64,000 nt of DNA from Ancylobacter rudongensis (GTDB lineage: Bacteria; Pseudomonadota; Alphaproteobacteria; Rhizobiales; Xanthobacteraceae): contig NZ_FMTP01000004.1 of NCBI RefSeq assembly GCF_900100155.1, positions 62,001 through 126,000 of the forward strand, read 5' to 3'. Positions 1 to 7,674 of the stretch are shown here, one piece after another. Both the position numbers and the translations under genes were made by a program. The stretch's first letter is position 1. Each line of letters opens with the position of its first letter. The notes below the pieces were generated by a model, which saw only the letters and a list, made by a program, of their open reading frames with translations, was not told the DNA's origin and made no database searches.

Positions 1-174
1 CTCGGCGCGGTGAAGGATGTCGAGCTCCTGGCCAAGCTGAAGGCGGCCGGCAAGAACGAGATCATCGAGATCGATCGCGCCTCGTTCGTCGCCGCCTCGC
101 AGCCGCTCTACGAACAGATCGGCGCCATCGCCGGTGGCACCTACGCCGCCGACCTGCTGAAGGCCGTCAAGTAG
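1..174 (+). CDS. TRAP transporter substrate-binding protein (DctP-like), 3' end only
   Basis: The reading frame is open from the first base and ends at TAG 172-174, giving the last 57 residues of a protein whose start lies outside the window. The fragment (helical, ending in TYAADLLKAVK) fits the C-terminus of a periplasmic DctP-family binding protein, and the two TRAP permease genes follow directly on the same strand. In such systems this protein binds a carboxylate-like ligand in the periplasm and hands it to the DctQ/DctM membrane part. The assignment rests mainly on context because the ligand-binding part is not present; the substrate cannot be told. Confidence 0.7.
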   Translation, partial: LGAVKDVELLAKLKAAGKNEIIEIDRASFVAASQPLYEQIGAIAGGTYAADLLKAVK

Positions 175-251
175 CGGCACCCGGCCCCGCGCATCAGTGG
201 CGTCCGGCCGCATGTCGCGCCGCCGGGCGTCTTCTCTCAGGAACGGATGCG

Positions 252-842
252 ATGTCCTTGCCCGCCCAGCCCACCCCCATCGACGAAGACCTCCGCCGCC
301 AGTTGGAGGAGGCCGAATTCGAGGTCGAGCTCGGACAGAACGAACGGGGCCTCGACGCCTGGATCAACGGCATTGCCGGCGCGCTCGGGGCGGCGACGCT
401 GGCGGTCATCACCCTTCTCGTCTTCACCAATGGCTCGCTGCGCTACCTCTTCAATTCCGGCATCATCTGGGCGGATGAGATCGTGATCGCGCTTGTTCCC
501 TGGCTCACCATGATCGGCATGTTCCTGTCGGTGCGCCGGCGGGAGATCATCCGCATCACCCATTTCGCCAATCGCCTGCCGGAGCGGGTCCGCCGCCTCA
601 TCAATGCCTTCGCCGATCTGCTCTCGGCGGCCTCCTTCGCCTATCTCGCCTTCTTCTCGTTGGATTATTTCGCGCTGTTCGGCGGCGACAAGACGATCTA
701 CCTCAAGATCCCGAAGGGCTGGTTCGTCTCGGCGATGGTCATCGGCTCGGTGTTGCTCGCCCTTGCCTTCCTGGTGGATTTCCTGCGCAGCCTGCGCGCC
801 CCGCGCGCCGCGCCGGTCTCCGAGGAGGGGGCGGCACGATGA
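252..842 (+). CDS. TRAP transporter small permease (DctQ family)
   Basis: A 196-residue inner-membrane protein with about four hydrophobic segments, the size and topology of DctQ, the small permease subunit of tripartite ATP-independent transporters. A charged N-terminal stretch of about 40 residues precedes the first membrane segment, which is slightly longer than usual. The central WADEIV...PWLTMIG region is typical of the family. It starts 77 bases after the binding-protein gene and its stop overlaps the start of the DctM gene by 4 bases (ATGA), so the three genes are translated as one operon. It works with DctM in sodium-driven uptake of an organic acid; the ligand is not evident. Confidence 0.9.
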   Translation: MSLPAQPTPIDEDLRRQLEEAEFEVELGQNERGLDAWINGIAGALGAATLAVITLLVFTNGSLRYLFNSGIIWADEIVIALVPWLTMIGMFLSVRRREIIRITHFANRLPERVRRLINAFADLLSAASFAYLAFFSLDYFALFGGDKTIYLKIPKGWFVSAMVIGSVLLALAFLVDFLRSLRAPRAAPVSEEGAAR

Positions 843-2119
843 CCGGCGCCCTGATTGCCATCGGCATTCTGCTCTGCCTCCTCGTGCTCGGCGTGCCGAT
901 GATCGCGGCGCTGCTGACGGCGGTTGCGCTGCTGCTTTATCTCAGCGGCCAGTGGGGCCTGTCGCTGCCGCAGACCATGGTGGCGGGAATGTCCAGCTAC
1001 ACGCTGCTGGCGCTGCCGCTGTTCGTCTATGCCGGCAGCCTGATGAACTCCGGCGGCATCGCCGTGCGCCTGTTCGACTTCGCCCGCTCGCTGATCGGCT
1101 GGACCAAGGGCGGGTTGGCGCAGGTGGACGTGCTGACCAGCATCTTCTTCGGCGGCATGGTGGGCTCGTCGGCGGCCGATCTTGCCGGCACCGGATCGGT
1201 GATGATCCCGGCGATGAAGCGGCATGGCTATTCCGGCGCTTTGGCCTCCGCCGTCACCGCATCGTCCTCCGGCGTCGGGCCGCTGATCCCACCGTCTTCG
1301 CCGGCCATTCTCTACAGCGCGGTCACCGGCACCTCGCTCAGCGCGCTGTTTCTGGCCGGCCTCATTCCCGGCCTGCTGCTGGGCCTCGTCTTCATGCTCA
1401 CCATTGCGTGGCTGGCGCGGCGGCACGGCTATCCCACCTATGGCCGCTTCTCCCTGCGGGAGGTGTGGAAGACCGGCCTTGCCGCCGCCTTCGCGCTCGG
1501 CATGCCGGGGCTGATCATTGGCGGGCTGGTGGTCGGCGCCTTCACCCCGTCGGAGGCCGGCGCGTTCGGGGCGTTCTATGCCGCCTTCGTCTCCTGCGCG
1601 ATCTATCGCACGCTCAACCTCAAGGGCCTCTACCGCGCCACCGTGGCCGCGGTGCAGATGACCGGCGAACTGCTGGGCATTGTCGCCTTGTCGGTGGCGC
1701 TCGGCAGCGCCCTGTCGGCCGCCCATGTGCCGCAGGCCTTCACCGGCCTCATCGACCTTCTCACCATCGGCGACAGCGTGTTCATGCGCCTGCTGGCGAT
1801 GATGATTATAGCCGTTATCGCCGGCATGTTCATCGACCCGCTGATCCCCGTGCTGGTGCCGGTGCTGATGCCGGCGCTGCTGGCCTACGGGATCGACCTC
1901 ACCCATTTCGGCGTGCTGATGATCATGGCGGTGGTGATCGGCCAGATCACGCCGCCGGTGGCGATGTCGCTCATCATCACCGCCCGCATCGCCAAGGTCG
2001 ACCAATGGCAGGTGTTCCGGGCCAACATGCCGTTCTTCATCATCACGCTGGCGTTCACGCTTGTGCTGATCGCGGTGCCGGGGCTCTCGACATGGCTGCC
2101 CGCCTATATGCAGGACTGA
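839..2119 (+). CDS. TRAP transporter large permease (DctM family)
   Basis: A 426-residue polytopic membrane protein with 11-12 hydrophobic segments, normal for DctM. The family signature is clear around residues 100-160: GGMVGSSAADLAGTGS, then IPAMKRHGY and the GPLIPPSSP turn, and near residue 360 the second-half counterpart GQITPPVAMSL. It forms the ion-coupled translocation channel and operates with the small permease and periplasmic binding protein encoded just upstream. The start ATG overlaps the DctQ stop. No catalytic or regulatory oddity is visible. Confidence 0.95.
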   Translation: MTGALIAIGILLCLLVLGVPMIAALLTAVALLLYLSGQWGLSLPQTMVAGMSSYTLLALPLFVYAGSLMNSGGIAVRLFDFARSLIGWTKGGLAQVDVLTSIFFGGMVGSSAADLAGTGSVMIPAMKRHGYSGALASAVTASSSGVGPLIPPSSPAILYSAVTGTSLSALFLAGLIPGLLLGLVFMLTIAWLARRHGYPTYGRFSLREVWKTGLAAAFALGMPGLIIGGLVVGAFTPSEAGAFGAFYAAFVSCAIYRTLNLKGLYRATVAAVQMTGELLGIVALSVALGSALSAAHVPQAFTGLIDLLTIGDSVFMRLLAMMIIAVIAGMFIDPLIPVLVPVLMPALLAYGIDLTHFGVLMIMAVVIGQITPPVAMSLIITARIAKVDQWQVFRANMPFFIITLAFTLVLIAVPGLSTWLPAYMQD

Positions 2120-2153
2120 GCGGGACAGCGTCGCAATGGAAGGAGTGTCGGGC

Positions 2154-2399
2154 TTGAAAGACGAATGGGCGATCATGAACTGGGTCAAGCGCGGCAATGT
2201 CCGCTCGAAGATCTGGGCGATTCTCCCGGTGGAGACCGCCGCCGTCCTGCCGCGCATCGACGACACCGGCTATTGGGAGGATTTCCGCCGCCTTCCGGCG
2301 CAGCGCTTCGCCGGCCATGCCGCCGCTGCCGAGGCGATCGAGTCGGACGGATTCTGCTTCATCACCGAAGCCCTGGCCATCGGCCCGCTGGTCAACTGA
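2154..2399 (+). CDS. Hypothetical small protein after the TRAP genes
   Basis: An 81-codon ORF 34 bases after the DctM stop, in the same direction. I place the start at TTG 2154 because GGAAGGAG (2138-2145) sits 8 bases ahead of it; an in-frame ATG at 2136 would lie inside that ribosome-binding site, and another ATG is at 2175. The product is soluble-looking, with tryptophan- and basic-rich N-terminal part (WAIMNWVKRGNVRSKIW) and a mixed helical C-terminus. I recognise no domain. Its position suggests co-expression with the TRAP transporter. It could be a small accessory protein of the pathway that uses the transported acid, but nothing in the sequence proves that. Confidence 0.55.
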   Translation: MKDEWAIMNWVKRGNVRSKIWAILPVETAAVLPRIDDTGYWEDFRRLPAQRFAGHAAAAEAIESDGFCFITEALAIGPLVN

Positions 2400-2443
2400 G
2401 GCGGCGTCGGGCATCCCGGCACGCGGACTGGCGGGGAAGCAGC

Positions 2444-3739
2444 TTAGCCACGCCCTCCATCGAATGATCTGAGCGTGGTCCGGCTCTCCGCCTCGATCGC
2501 GCTGCCAAGCGCCCGCAAGGCCTCTCGCGCACCGGGACCGGCCTTGGCGCCCAGCTCCGCCGTCGCGGCCACGAGCTGGCGCACCACGTCCGGATCGTTC
2601 ATCCCATAGCGCGCGATCGCCGCGAGAGCAGGGCAGGCGAACTCCTGCAGCGAGCTCACCGGCGTGATCACGCGCAGGTGCCCGTCCTCGTCCGCCCGCA
2701 CCGGCGAGGGCAATTCCCGTTCGGCCAGCGCGCACAGCGCCTGCGCCAGCCTGTCAATGCAGTAGAGCGCGGTCGTCGGGTCGTTGATGCCGGGCGAGAG
2801 CGCGCGCTGGGCAATCTCGACGAACCGGCGCAGCGAGAAATGCAGGTCCTGCGTCGGCGTGCGGTCCACTCCCACCACGAACGCCTCGCGCAATAGGTCG
2901 AGGACCTCGTCGGGCGCGCGGGCGCGGGGAGCGGCCCGCAGAAGCGCGTCCCGTTCGGTGACAAACCGACCCGGCGGAGCGTCGACGCTCACTATGAGAT
3001 CGTGTTCGATGGCGATGCGCATCAGCGCCGCTTCGTCGAGGCGCTGCACATAGCCGCTTCCGGGGATAAAAACGGCGTTCGAATCCGCCGCCAGCTCCCG
3101 TAGCAGCCCGGCCGGGGCATGGGCGTCACGCGGGTTCGGCTCCTGCCCCAGCTGGGTGGGATAAAGCCGGTCGATCGCGGCCTGCGTCTCCCGTGCCAGC
3201 TCGGCCAGCACCGTCTCGATGCGGATCGAGTTGGCGATGTGGTGGATGAAATAGATGAGCACGGCAAGGCTAAGCGTTGCCAGCACCACGCCGAAGGTGA
3301 CGGAGATATGCGGGACGAAGCTCGATTCCTCGGTGCCCCGCACGGTACGCAGGACCAGCAGGCAGTACAGGAACGTGCTGGTGAAGGTGCCGAGCACCAG
3401 CTGGTTGCCCCGATCGCTCATGAAGCTGCGCAGCAGCCGGGGACCGAACTGCGACGAGGCAAGCTGAAGCGTCAGCATGGTCATTGAGAAGGTGAGGCCG
3501 GCCACCGTGATCATCGAGCCCGCGACCGCCGAGAGCACGGCGCGCGCGCCTTCCGGCCCGAAGCCGTAGAGCCAGCCCAGGCGCTCGATCACTCCGTCGT
3601 CCAGCGAGGTGTCGACCCACACCAGGGCGAAAGAGAGCGCGGCAGCGCCCGCCGCCATCGTCGAGGGCAGGAACCAGAAGCTGGAGCGCAGGCGATCCCA
3701 CACGCCCAGCAGCCAAGTCGGCAATGACAGATGTTCCAT
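2444..3739 (-). CDS. DUF2254 family membrane protein
   Basis: A 431-residue protein with four hydrophobic segments in the first 180 residues and a long soluble C-terminal part. The arrangement and the stretches FSMTMLTLQLASSQFGPR and RTPTQDLHFSLRRFVEIAQRALSPGINDPTTA are characteristic of the DUF2254 family of predicted bacterial inner-membrane proteins, whose function is not established. The start ATG 3739 is preceded by a G-rich stretch; a GTG at 3751 is an alternative. The gene stands alone, convergent with the small ORF after the TRAP operon and divergent from the ATP-grasp gene. Confidence 0.88.
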   Translation of the reverse strand: MEHLSLPTWLLGVWDRLRSSFWFLPSTMAAGAAALSFALVWVDTSLDDGVIERLGWLYGFGPEGARAVLSAVAGSMITVAGLTFSMTMLTLQLASSQFGPRLLRSFMSDRGNQLVLGTFTSTFLYCLLVLRTVRGTEESSFVPHISVTFGVVLATLSLAVLIYFIHHIANSIRIETVLAELARETQAAIDRLYPTQLGQEPNPRDAHAPAGLLRELAADSNAVFIPGSGYVQRLDEAALMRIAIEHDLIVSVDAPPGRFVTERDALLRAAPRARAPDEVLDLLREAFVVGVDRTPTQDLHFSLRRFVEIAQRALSPGINDPTTALYCIDRLAQALCALAERELPSPVRADEDGHLRVITPVSSLQEFACPALAAIARYGMNDPDVVRQLVAATAELGAKAGPGAREALRALGSAIEAESRTTLRSFDGGRG

Positions 3740-3927
3740 GCTCACCCCCACCCATCAATCACCAGGGCACCATTTGGTTCCGGCGCGACAGCGTGCTTGG
3801 CCGCCCCGGGAGCCGGGCTTGGCGAAAGGGGCAAAGTCCTTCTTCATCCTTGAAAATAATCGGGCACCGGAGCGCCGGGCAGGAGTTCACCGCTATCTCG
3901 CTACCGGCTAGAACGTCGTTGCTGCGG

Positions 3928-4725
3928 ATGGAGCACGATAGGCCGGATACCCCTACAATCCTCCTGCTCGGGCATAAGGCGACCCTTCACGAATCCCTCT
4001 CGCCGATCCGGATCCGAGCCCTTCTCGGCGAGGCGGCGCTGCGGGGTGTCAGGGTGGTCCTGGCCCGTAGTGCCGATTGCGACGTTTCCACCGGGCGGAT
4101 AAGGGCCAATGAGTTCGTGGCAGGGGCCTGGACGGGCGTGGAGATAGGTGTGCCGCCGCTTGTCGTCGCGGCGGCGCCGGTGACCCGGCCCGAGCATCGC
4201 GTCGTCGAGAACTGGCTGCAGGCGAGAACCCGGCTTCTCGGCTTTGACGGCTTCGACAAGCACGAAATGACCGCGCTACTGGCCGCCTATCCCCACCTTG
4301 TGCCGCACCTGATTCCCGAAGCGGTGCTCGTCGCCGAGCGGGTCGAGGCACAACTCGCCCAGGGACTGGCCCGTGGCCCGATCGTGGTGAAGCGCTCCGA
4401 TGGCGCTCTGGGAACCGGAATCTTCTTCATCATTCCGCAGGGCGACGAGGTTGTCGTTCACAAGGACTCGCAGTCCTGGCGGGGCACGGCCGGCGAGGCA
4501 ATCGCACGCGTCGCCGGCGCGATCCGCGCGCGCATGGCGTACCGGACCTATCTGGTCCAGCGCTTCATCGACACCCGCGATGCGGCTGGCCAGCCGGCGA
4601 CGGTGAGGGCCGACATAGTCCGCCGGCCGTTTCTCGAAGCCAACAAGCGCCCGCTCGCCCATGGTGCCGAAGTGGAACGGATGGGACCGGCGATGACCTA
4701 CTGGCTGTCGCTGATCGACGCCTGA
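3928..4725 (+). CDS. ATP-grasp (YheC/D-like) protein, short
   Basis: A 265-residue protein. The pattern GVPPLVV near residue 75, the KHEMTALLAAYPHLVPHLIP stretch, the nucleotide-binding-like VVKRSDGALGTGIFFI and the later YLVQRFID...VRADIV follow the order seen in YheC/YheD-type ATP-grasp proteins, which carry out ATP-dependent carboxylate-amine or carboxylate-thiol ligation or related chemistry. The acidic metal-ligand motif usually found in the last third of ATP-grasp domains is not obvious, and the protein ends soon after VRADIV, so a C-terminal truncation is possible. ATG 3928 is used although the frame is open to about 3724. The 3' end overlaps a convergent hydrolase gene by 28 bases. 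Confidence 0.6.
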   Translation: MEHDRPDTPTILLLGHKATLHESLSPIRIRALLGEAALRGVRVVLARSADCDVSTGRIRANEFVAGAWTGVEIGVPPLVVAAAPVTRPEHRVVENWLQARTRLLGFDGFDKHEMTALLAAYPHLVPHLIPEAVLVAERVEAQLAQGLARGPIVVKRSDGALGTGIFFIIPQGDEVVVHKDSQSWRGTAGEAIARVAGAIRARMAYRTYLVQRFIDTRDAAGQPATVRADIVRRPFLEANKRPLAHGAEVERMGPAMTYWLSLIDA

Positions 4726-5312
4726 TCCCGTCCTCCCCAGGCCCCTGAGCCGGACGACTGGACCAACCCGTCGATCAGTGTGCCGAATGTGTTGCTGCTC
4801 ACGGTTTCCTGTATCGTTCCATGGTTGCTGACGCCTTGGAGCGGCCGCTCGACGACACGCGGCAAGCCGGAGAGATGCCGCGCCGACGCCACGTCCGCGA
4901 CGTTCTCAGTGCCGTAGACGATCTCGATATGAGGTGCCCGCTCGGCGCTGGCGATCTGGTGCCGGAGATTGGTCTCGTCCTCGGTCAAGGGACGTCCGAT
5001 CCTGGTGCCGATGCGGTCCCGCGTCCGTCCCGCCACCACCGGAAGGATTTTGGGGCTGAAGGTCACAATGCCGTCGGCGCCGAGCTTCAGGCCGTAATGG
5101 AGCGCGCCGAAGCCGCCGGCGGACTGGCCAAGGCAGAGCACCCGACGCGACTGGAGGTCCGCGCAGATACCGTGAAGTCGCCGCCCCGTCGTCTCCACGT
5201 CGCCGCCGAGCCCAGACACCCCTCCGAAATAATAGCTGTGCGACCAGTCGAAGAGATAGATGATGTTGGCGTTCAGCCGTCCAAGCAGGCTGTGCATGAA
5301 GTAGATGGACAA
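4698..5312 (-). CDS. Alpha/beta hydrolase-fold protein, probably 5'-damaged
   Basis: The 204-codon frame shows a nucleophile elbow GQSAGGFGA (Ser at about residue 64) preceded by LFDWSHSYYFGGVSGLG and followed by IVTFSPK. This is the core of an alpha/beta hydrolase family found beside cell-surface and polysaccharide genes; a histidine in SNHGTIQET near the C-terminus could complete the triad. Only about 30 residues precede the conserved core and the available starts are poor (TTG 5312, or ATG 5297 inside the fold). An in-frame TGA lies at 5349-5351. The expected N-terminal strands are missing, so this is likely a 5'-truncated or frameshifted gene. Confidence 0.5.
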   Translation of the reverse strand: MSIYFMHSLLGRLNANIIYLFDWSHSYYFGGVSGLGGDVETTGRRLHGICADLQSRRVLCLGQSAGGFGALHYGLKLGADGIVTFSPKILPVVAGRTRDRIGTRIGRPLTEDETNLRHQIASAERAPHIEIVYGTENVADVASARHLSGLPRVVERPLQGVSNHGTIQETVSSNTFGTLIDGLVQSSGSGAWGGRDQASISDSQ

Positions 5313-5566
5313 GCCAGCGGGAGAGGTTTGTTTAGTCCAATTGAGGTATCATATGCACGCTCTCGAAACCTGAGCAAGGGCCGGGCGCACTCCAGCCATC
5401 CGCTTCCCGCGAACGCTCCATTTTCCGCGAACCGGCATTGCCGCCCTGTTTCCCGTAGCCGGGAAAATGCGCCAGAATTGTTTCCAGGCGTTGCGCGTAC
5501 CGGGACAGCAATGCTGGTTTGCAAAATTCTTCGGCAGCGTCGAGGTTGGGCGCGTATAGCGGCGGC

Positions 5567-6328
5567 ATGAATGATATGCGCGGTTCGGAAGCGGGCGGTG
5601 GCCCCCACATACTCGTGGTCGATGACGACCAGCAAATCCGCAAGCTGCTCGGGCGCTATCTCGTCGAGCAGAATTTTCGCGTGTCGCTGGCGGCCGACGG
5701 CAAGGAGGCGGAACGCCGCCTCACCGAGGGCCGGATCGACCTGGTGGTGCTCGACCTGATGCTGCCTGACGTGTCCGGCCTCGACCTGTGCCGGACGATC
5801 CGAACGCGCTCCACCGTCCCGATCATCCTCCTCACCGCACTGAAGGAAGACGTGGATCGCATCATCGGTCTGGAGATCGGCGCCGACGATTATCTCGGCA
5901 AGCCGTTCAATCCGCGTGAGCTGGTGGCCCGCATCCGCGCCGTGCTGCGGCGCCTGTCGCCGCGTGACGCGACCCCCGCCGCACCGGCTATACGCCTGCG
6001 TTTCAACGGTTTTGTCGCCGATCCGACCAGTCGCCAGCTTTGGGATCCGGAGGGCGAGGAAATCGTGCTTACCGGCGCCGAGTTCGACCTTCTGCTCGCC
6101 CTTCTGGAGCGGCCCGGGCGCATGCTGTCGCGCGAGCAGCTTCTGGACATCACCCATGGCCGCGCCTCGGCCGGCTTCGACCGTTCGGTGGACGTGCTCA
6201 TCAGCCGGCTGCGTCGTAAGCTGGGCGATGCCGGAAACTTCCAGATTATCAAGACCTTGCGCAATGGTGGCTACCAGCTTGCCGCGCGGGTCGAGCCCGC
6301 AGCTGGCGCGGACACCGCCTCCTCGTGA
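5567..6328 (+). CDS. OmpR-family response regulator
   Basis: A 253-residue regulator. The receiver domain spans residues about 14-128: acidic pocket VVDDDQQ, phospho-acceptor Asp in LVVLDLMLPD (residue 63), switch Thr in LLTA and the conserved Lys in GKPF. A winged-helix DNA-binding domain of the OmpR/PhoB type follows (LTGAEFDLLLALLERPGRMLSREQLL, then SVDVLISRLRRKLGD and KTLRNGGYQL). ATG 5567 is chosen as it gives the normal short lead into the receiver; the frame is open to 5519. Its stop overlaps the GTG start of the kinase gene by 4 bases, so the pair is translationally coupled. Targets are unknown; the quinoprotein gene downstream is a reasonable candidate. Confidence 0.92.
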   Translation: MNDMRGSEAGGGPHILVVDDDQQIRKLLGRYLVEQNFRVSLAADGKEAERRLTEGRIDLVVLDLMLPDVSGLDLCRTIRTRSTVPIILLTALKEDVDRIIGLEIGADDYLGKPFNPRELVARIRAVLRRLSPRDATPAAPAIRLRFNGFVADPTSRQLWDPEGEEIVLTGAEFDLLLALLERPGRMLSREQLLDITHGRASAGFDRSVDVLISRLRRKLGDAGNFQIIKTLRNGGYQLAARVEPAAGADTASS

Positions 6329-7602
6329 ACACCATTCGCACCAAGCTCACCGCACTTCTGGTCGGTTCCGTCCTGGGCGTGCTCATCGTGGCGACCGGGC
6401 TGTCCTTCCTCATGCTCACCCCTCCCGATTTCGGCCGGGTGGACGATGCGGCGGCGGTTCAGATCGGCCTGCTGGTCGATCTTGCCGAGCGCACGCAGGA
6501 TGCTGTGCAGGAAGGCCCCTATGGCCGCATCGCCGGCGCTCCGGCCGGCGGGCACCGGATCGAGCCCGTCACCGACGCGATCAACGGGGCCCTCGCGCGT
6601 CGCGGGCGGGCGTTGCACGTTCTCATCAGCGAGCCGCCGGATCTGGATTGGCCGGTTATCTCGGCTCCGCTCTCCGACGGGCGCTGGCTCATTGTGCCGA
6701 TGGCCCTTCCGTTGCCGGGGCCGGACAATGCGTGGGCGCTGGTTGGCTGGATACTTCTGGTCGCGCTGGGGGTGACGTTGGTGATGGTGATCGCCGTGCG
6801 GCGGATGACGGAGCCGCTGGCGCTGCTGCAACGGACCGCCGATGCCATCACGCCCTGCAGCGATGTTGATCCGGTTGCCGAGAAAGGACCCGCCGAGGTG
6901 CGCGCTGCGGCGCGCGCTATCAACCAACTGGCGACACGGCTGCGACAGGTGATGGAAAGCCGCATGCGGCTGGTGGCGGCGGCTGGGCACGATCTGCGCA
7001 CGCCGATGACGCGCATGCGCCTGCGCGCCGAGTTCCTCGGCGAAGAGGAGCGGGCGGCATTCATCGAGGATCTCGACGAACTCGACCGGATCGCCGACAG
7101 CGCCATCCGGCTGGTGCGCGAGGAGGTGGAGGAAGGCAGCGGCGAGCCGCTGCGGCTTGAGGCGATGGTGGCCGACACGGCGGAGGAACTGCGGGAGATC
7201 GGCTATGCCGTGGCGGTGGCGCGGACCTGCCCGGCCTTGATCCGTGCGCGACCGGAGGCGCTCCGCCGTGCCATGCGCAACCTGTTCATCAATGCTGCCA
7301 CCCATGGCCGTGCGGCGACAGTCAGCATGACCAGCCGGGACGGCAGGGTGCAGATGCTGATCGAGGATGCCGGTCCCGGCATTCCTGAGGAACTGCTTCC
7401 CCGCGTGTTCGAGCCCTTCTTTCGTGTCGATCCCGCGCGCGGCGCTCCCACCCCAGGGGCGGGGCTGGGCCTCGCTATCGCCGAGCAGATCGTCACACGC
7501 AGTGGCGGTACCCTGAAACTGGAGAACATGCCGGTCGGGTTGCGACAGGTGCTCGAGTTTCCAATGGTGACGCAGGGAGAGGGGGTGCCCGAAGGAGGAT
7601 AA
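6325..7602 (+). CDS. Sensor histidine kinase (EnvZ-like)
   Basis: A 425-residue inner-membrane kinase. One membrane segment lies at about residues 8-32 and a second at about 133-155, flanking a short periplasmic sensor of about 100 residues. A HAMP linker follows, then the H-box GHDLRTPMTRMR (His at residue 222), the N-box NLFINAATHG, and the ATP-lid EDAGPGIP and GAGLGLAIAEQIV. These are the features of a functional class I kinase that autophosphorylates and passes phosphate to the upstream-encoded OmpR-type regulator. GTG 6325 overlaps the regulator stop codon. The sensed signal cannot be read from the sequence. Confidence 0.92.
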   Translation: MNTIRTKLTALLVGSVLGVLIVATGLSFLMLTPPDFGRVDDAAAVQIGLLVDLAERTQDAVQEGPYGRIAGAPAGGHRIEPVTDAINGALARRGRALHVLISEPPDLDWPVISAPLSDGRWLIVPMALPLPGPDNAWALVGWILLVALGVTLVMVIAVRRMTEPLALLQRTADAITPCSDVDPVAEKGPAEVRAAARAINQLATRLRQVMESRMRLVAAAGHDLRTPMTRMRLRAEFLGEEERAAFIEDLDELDRIADSAIRLVREEVEEGSGEPLRLEAMVADTAEELREIGYAVAVARTCPALIRARPEALRRAMRNLFINAATHGRAATVSMTSRDGRVQMLIEDAGPGIPEELLPRVFEPFFRVDPARGAPTPGAGLGLAIAEQIVTRSGGTLKLENMPVGLRQVLEFPMVTQGEGVPEGG

Positions 7603-7674
7603 CCCAAGGAAGGTATTGCGCTGGCGCGTCTTTCCGGGCTGAGATGGCGCATCCCCCCTGTGCCGGAGCCAGTC

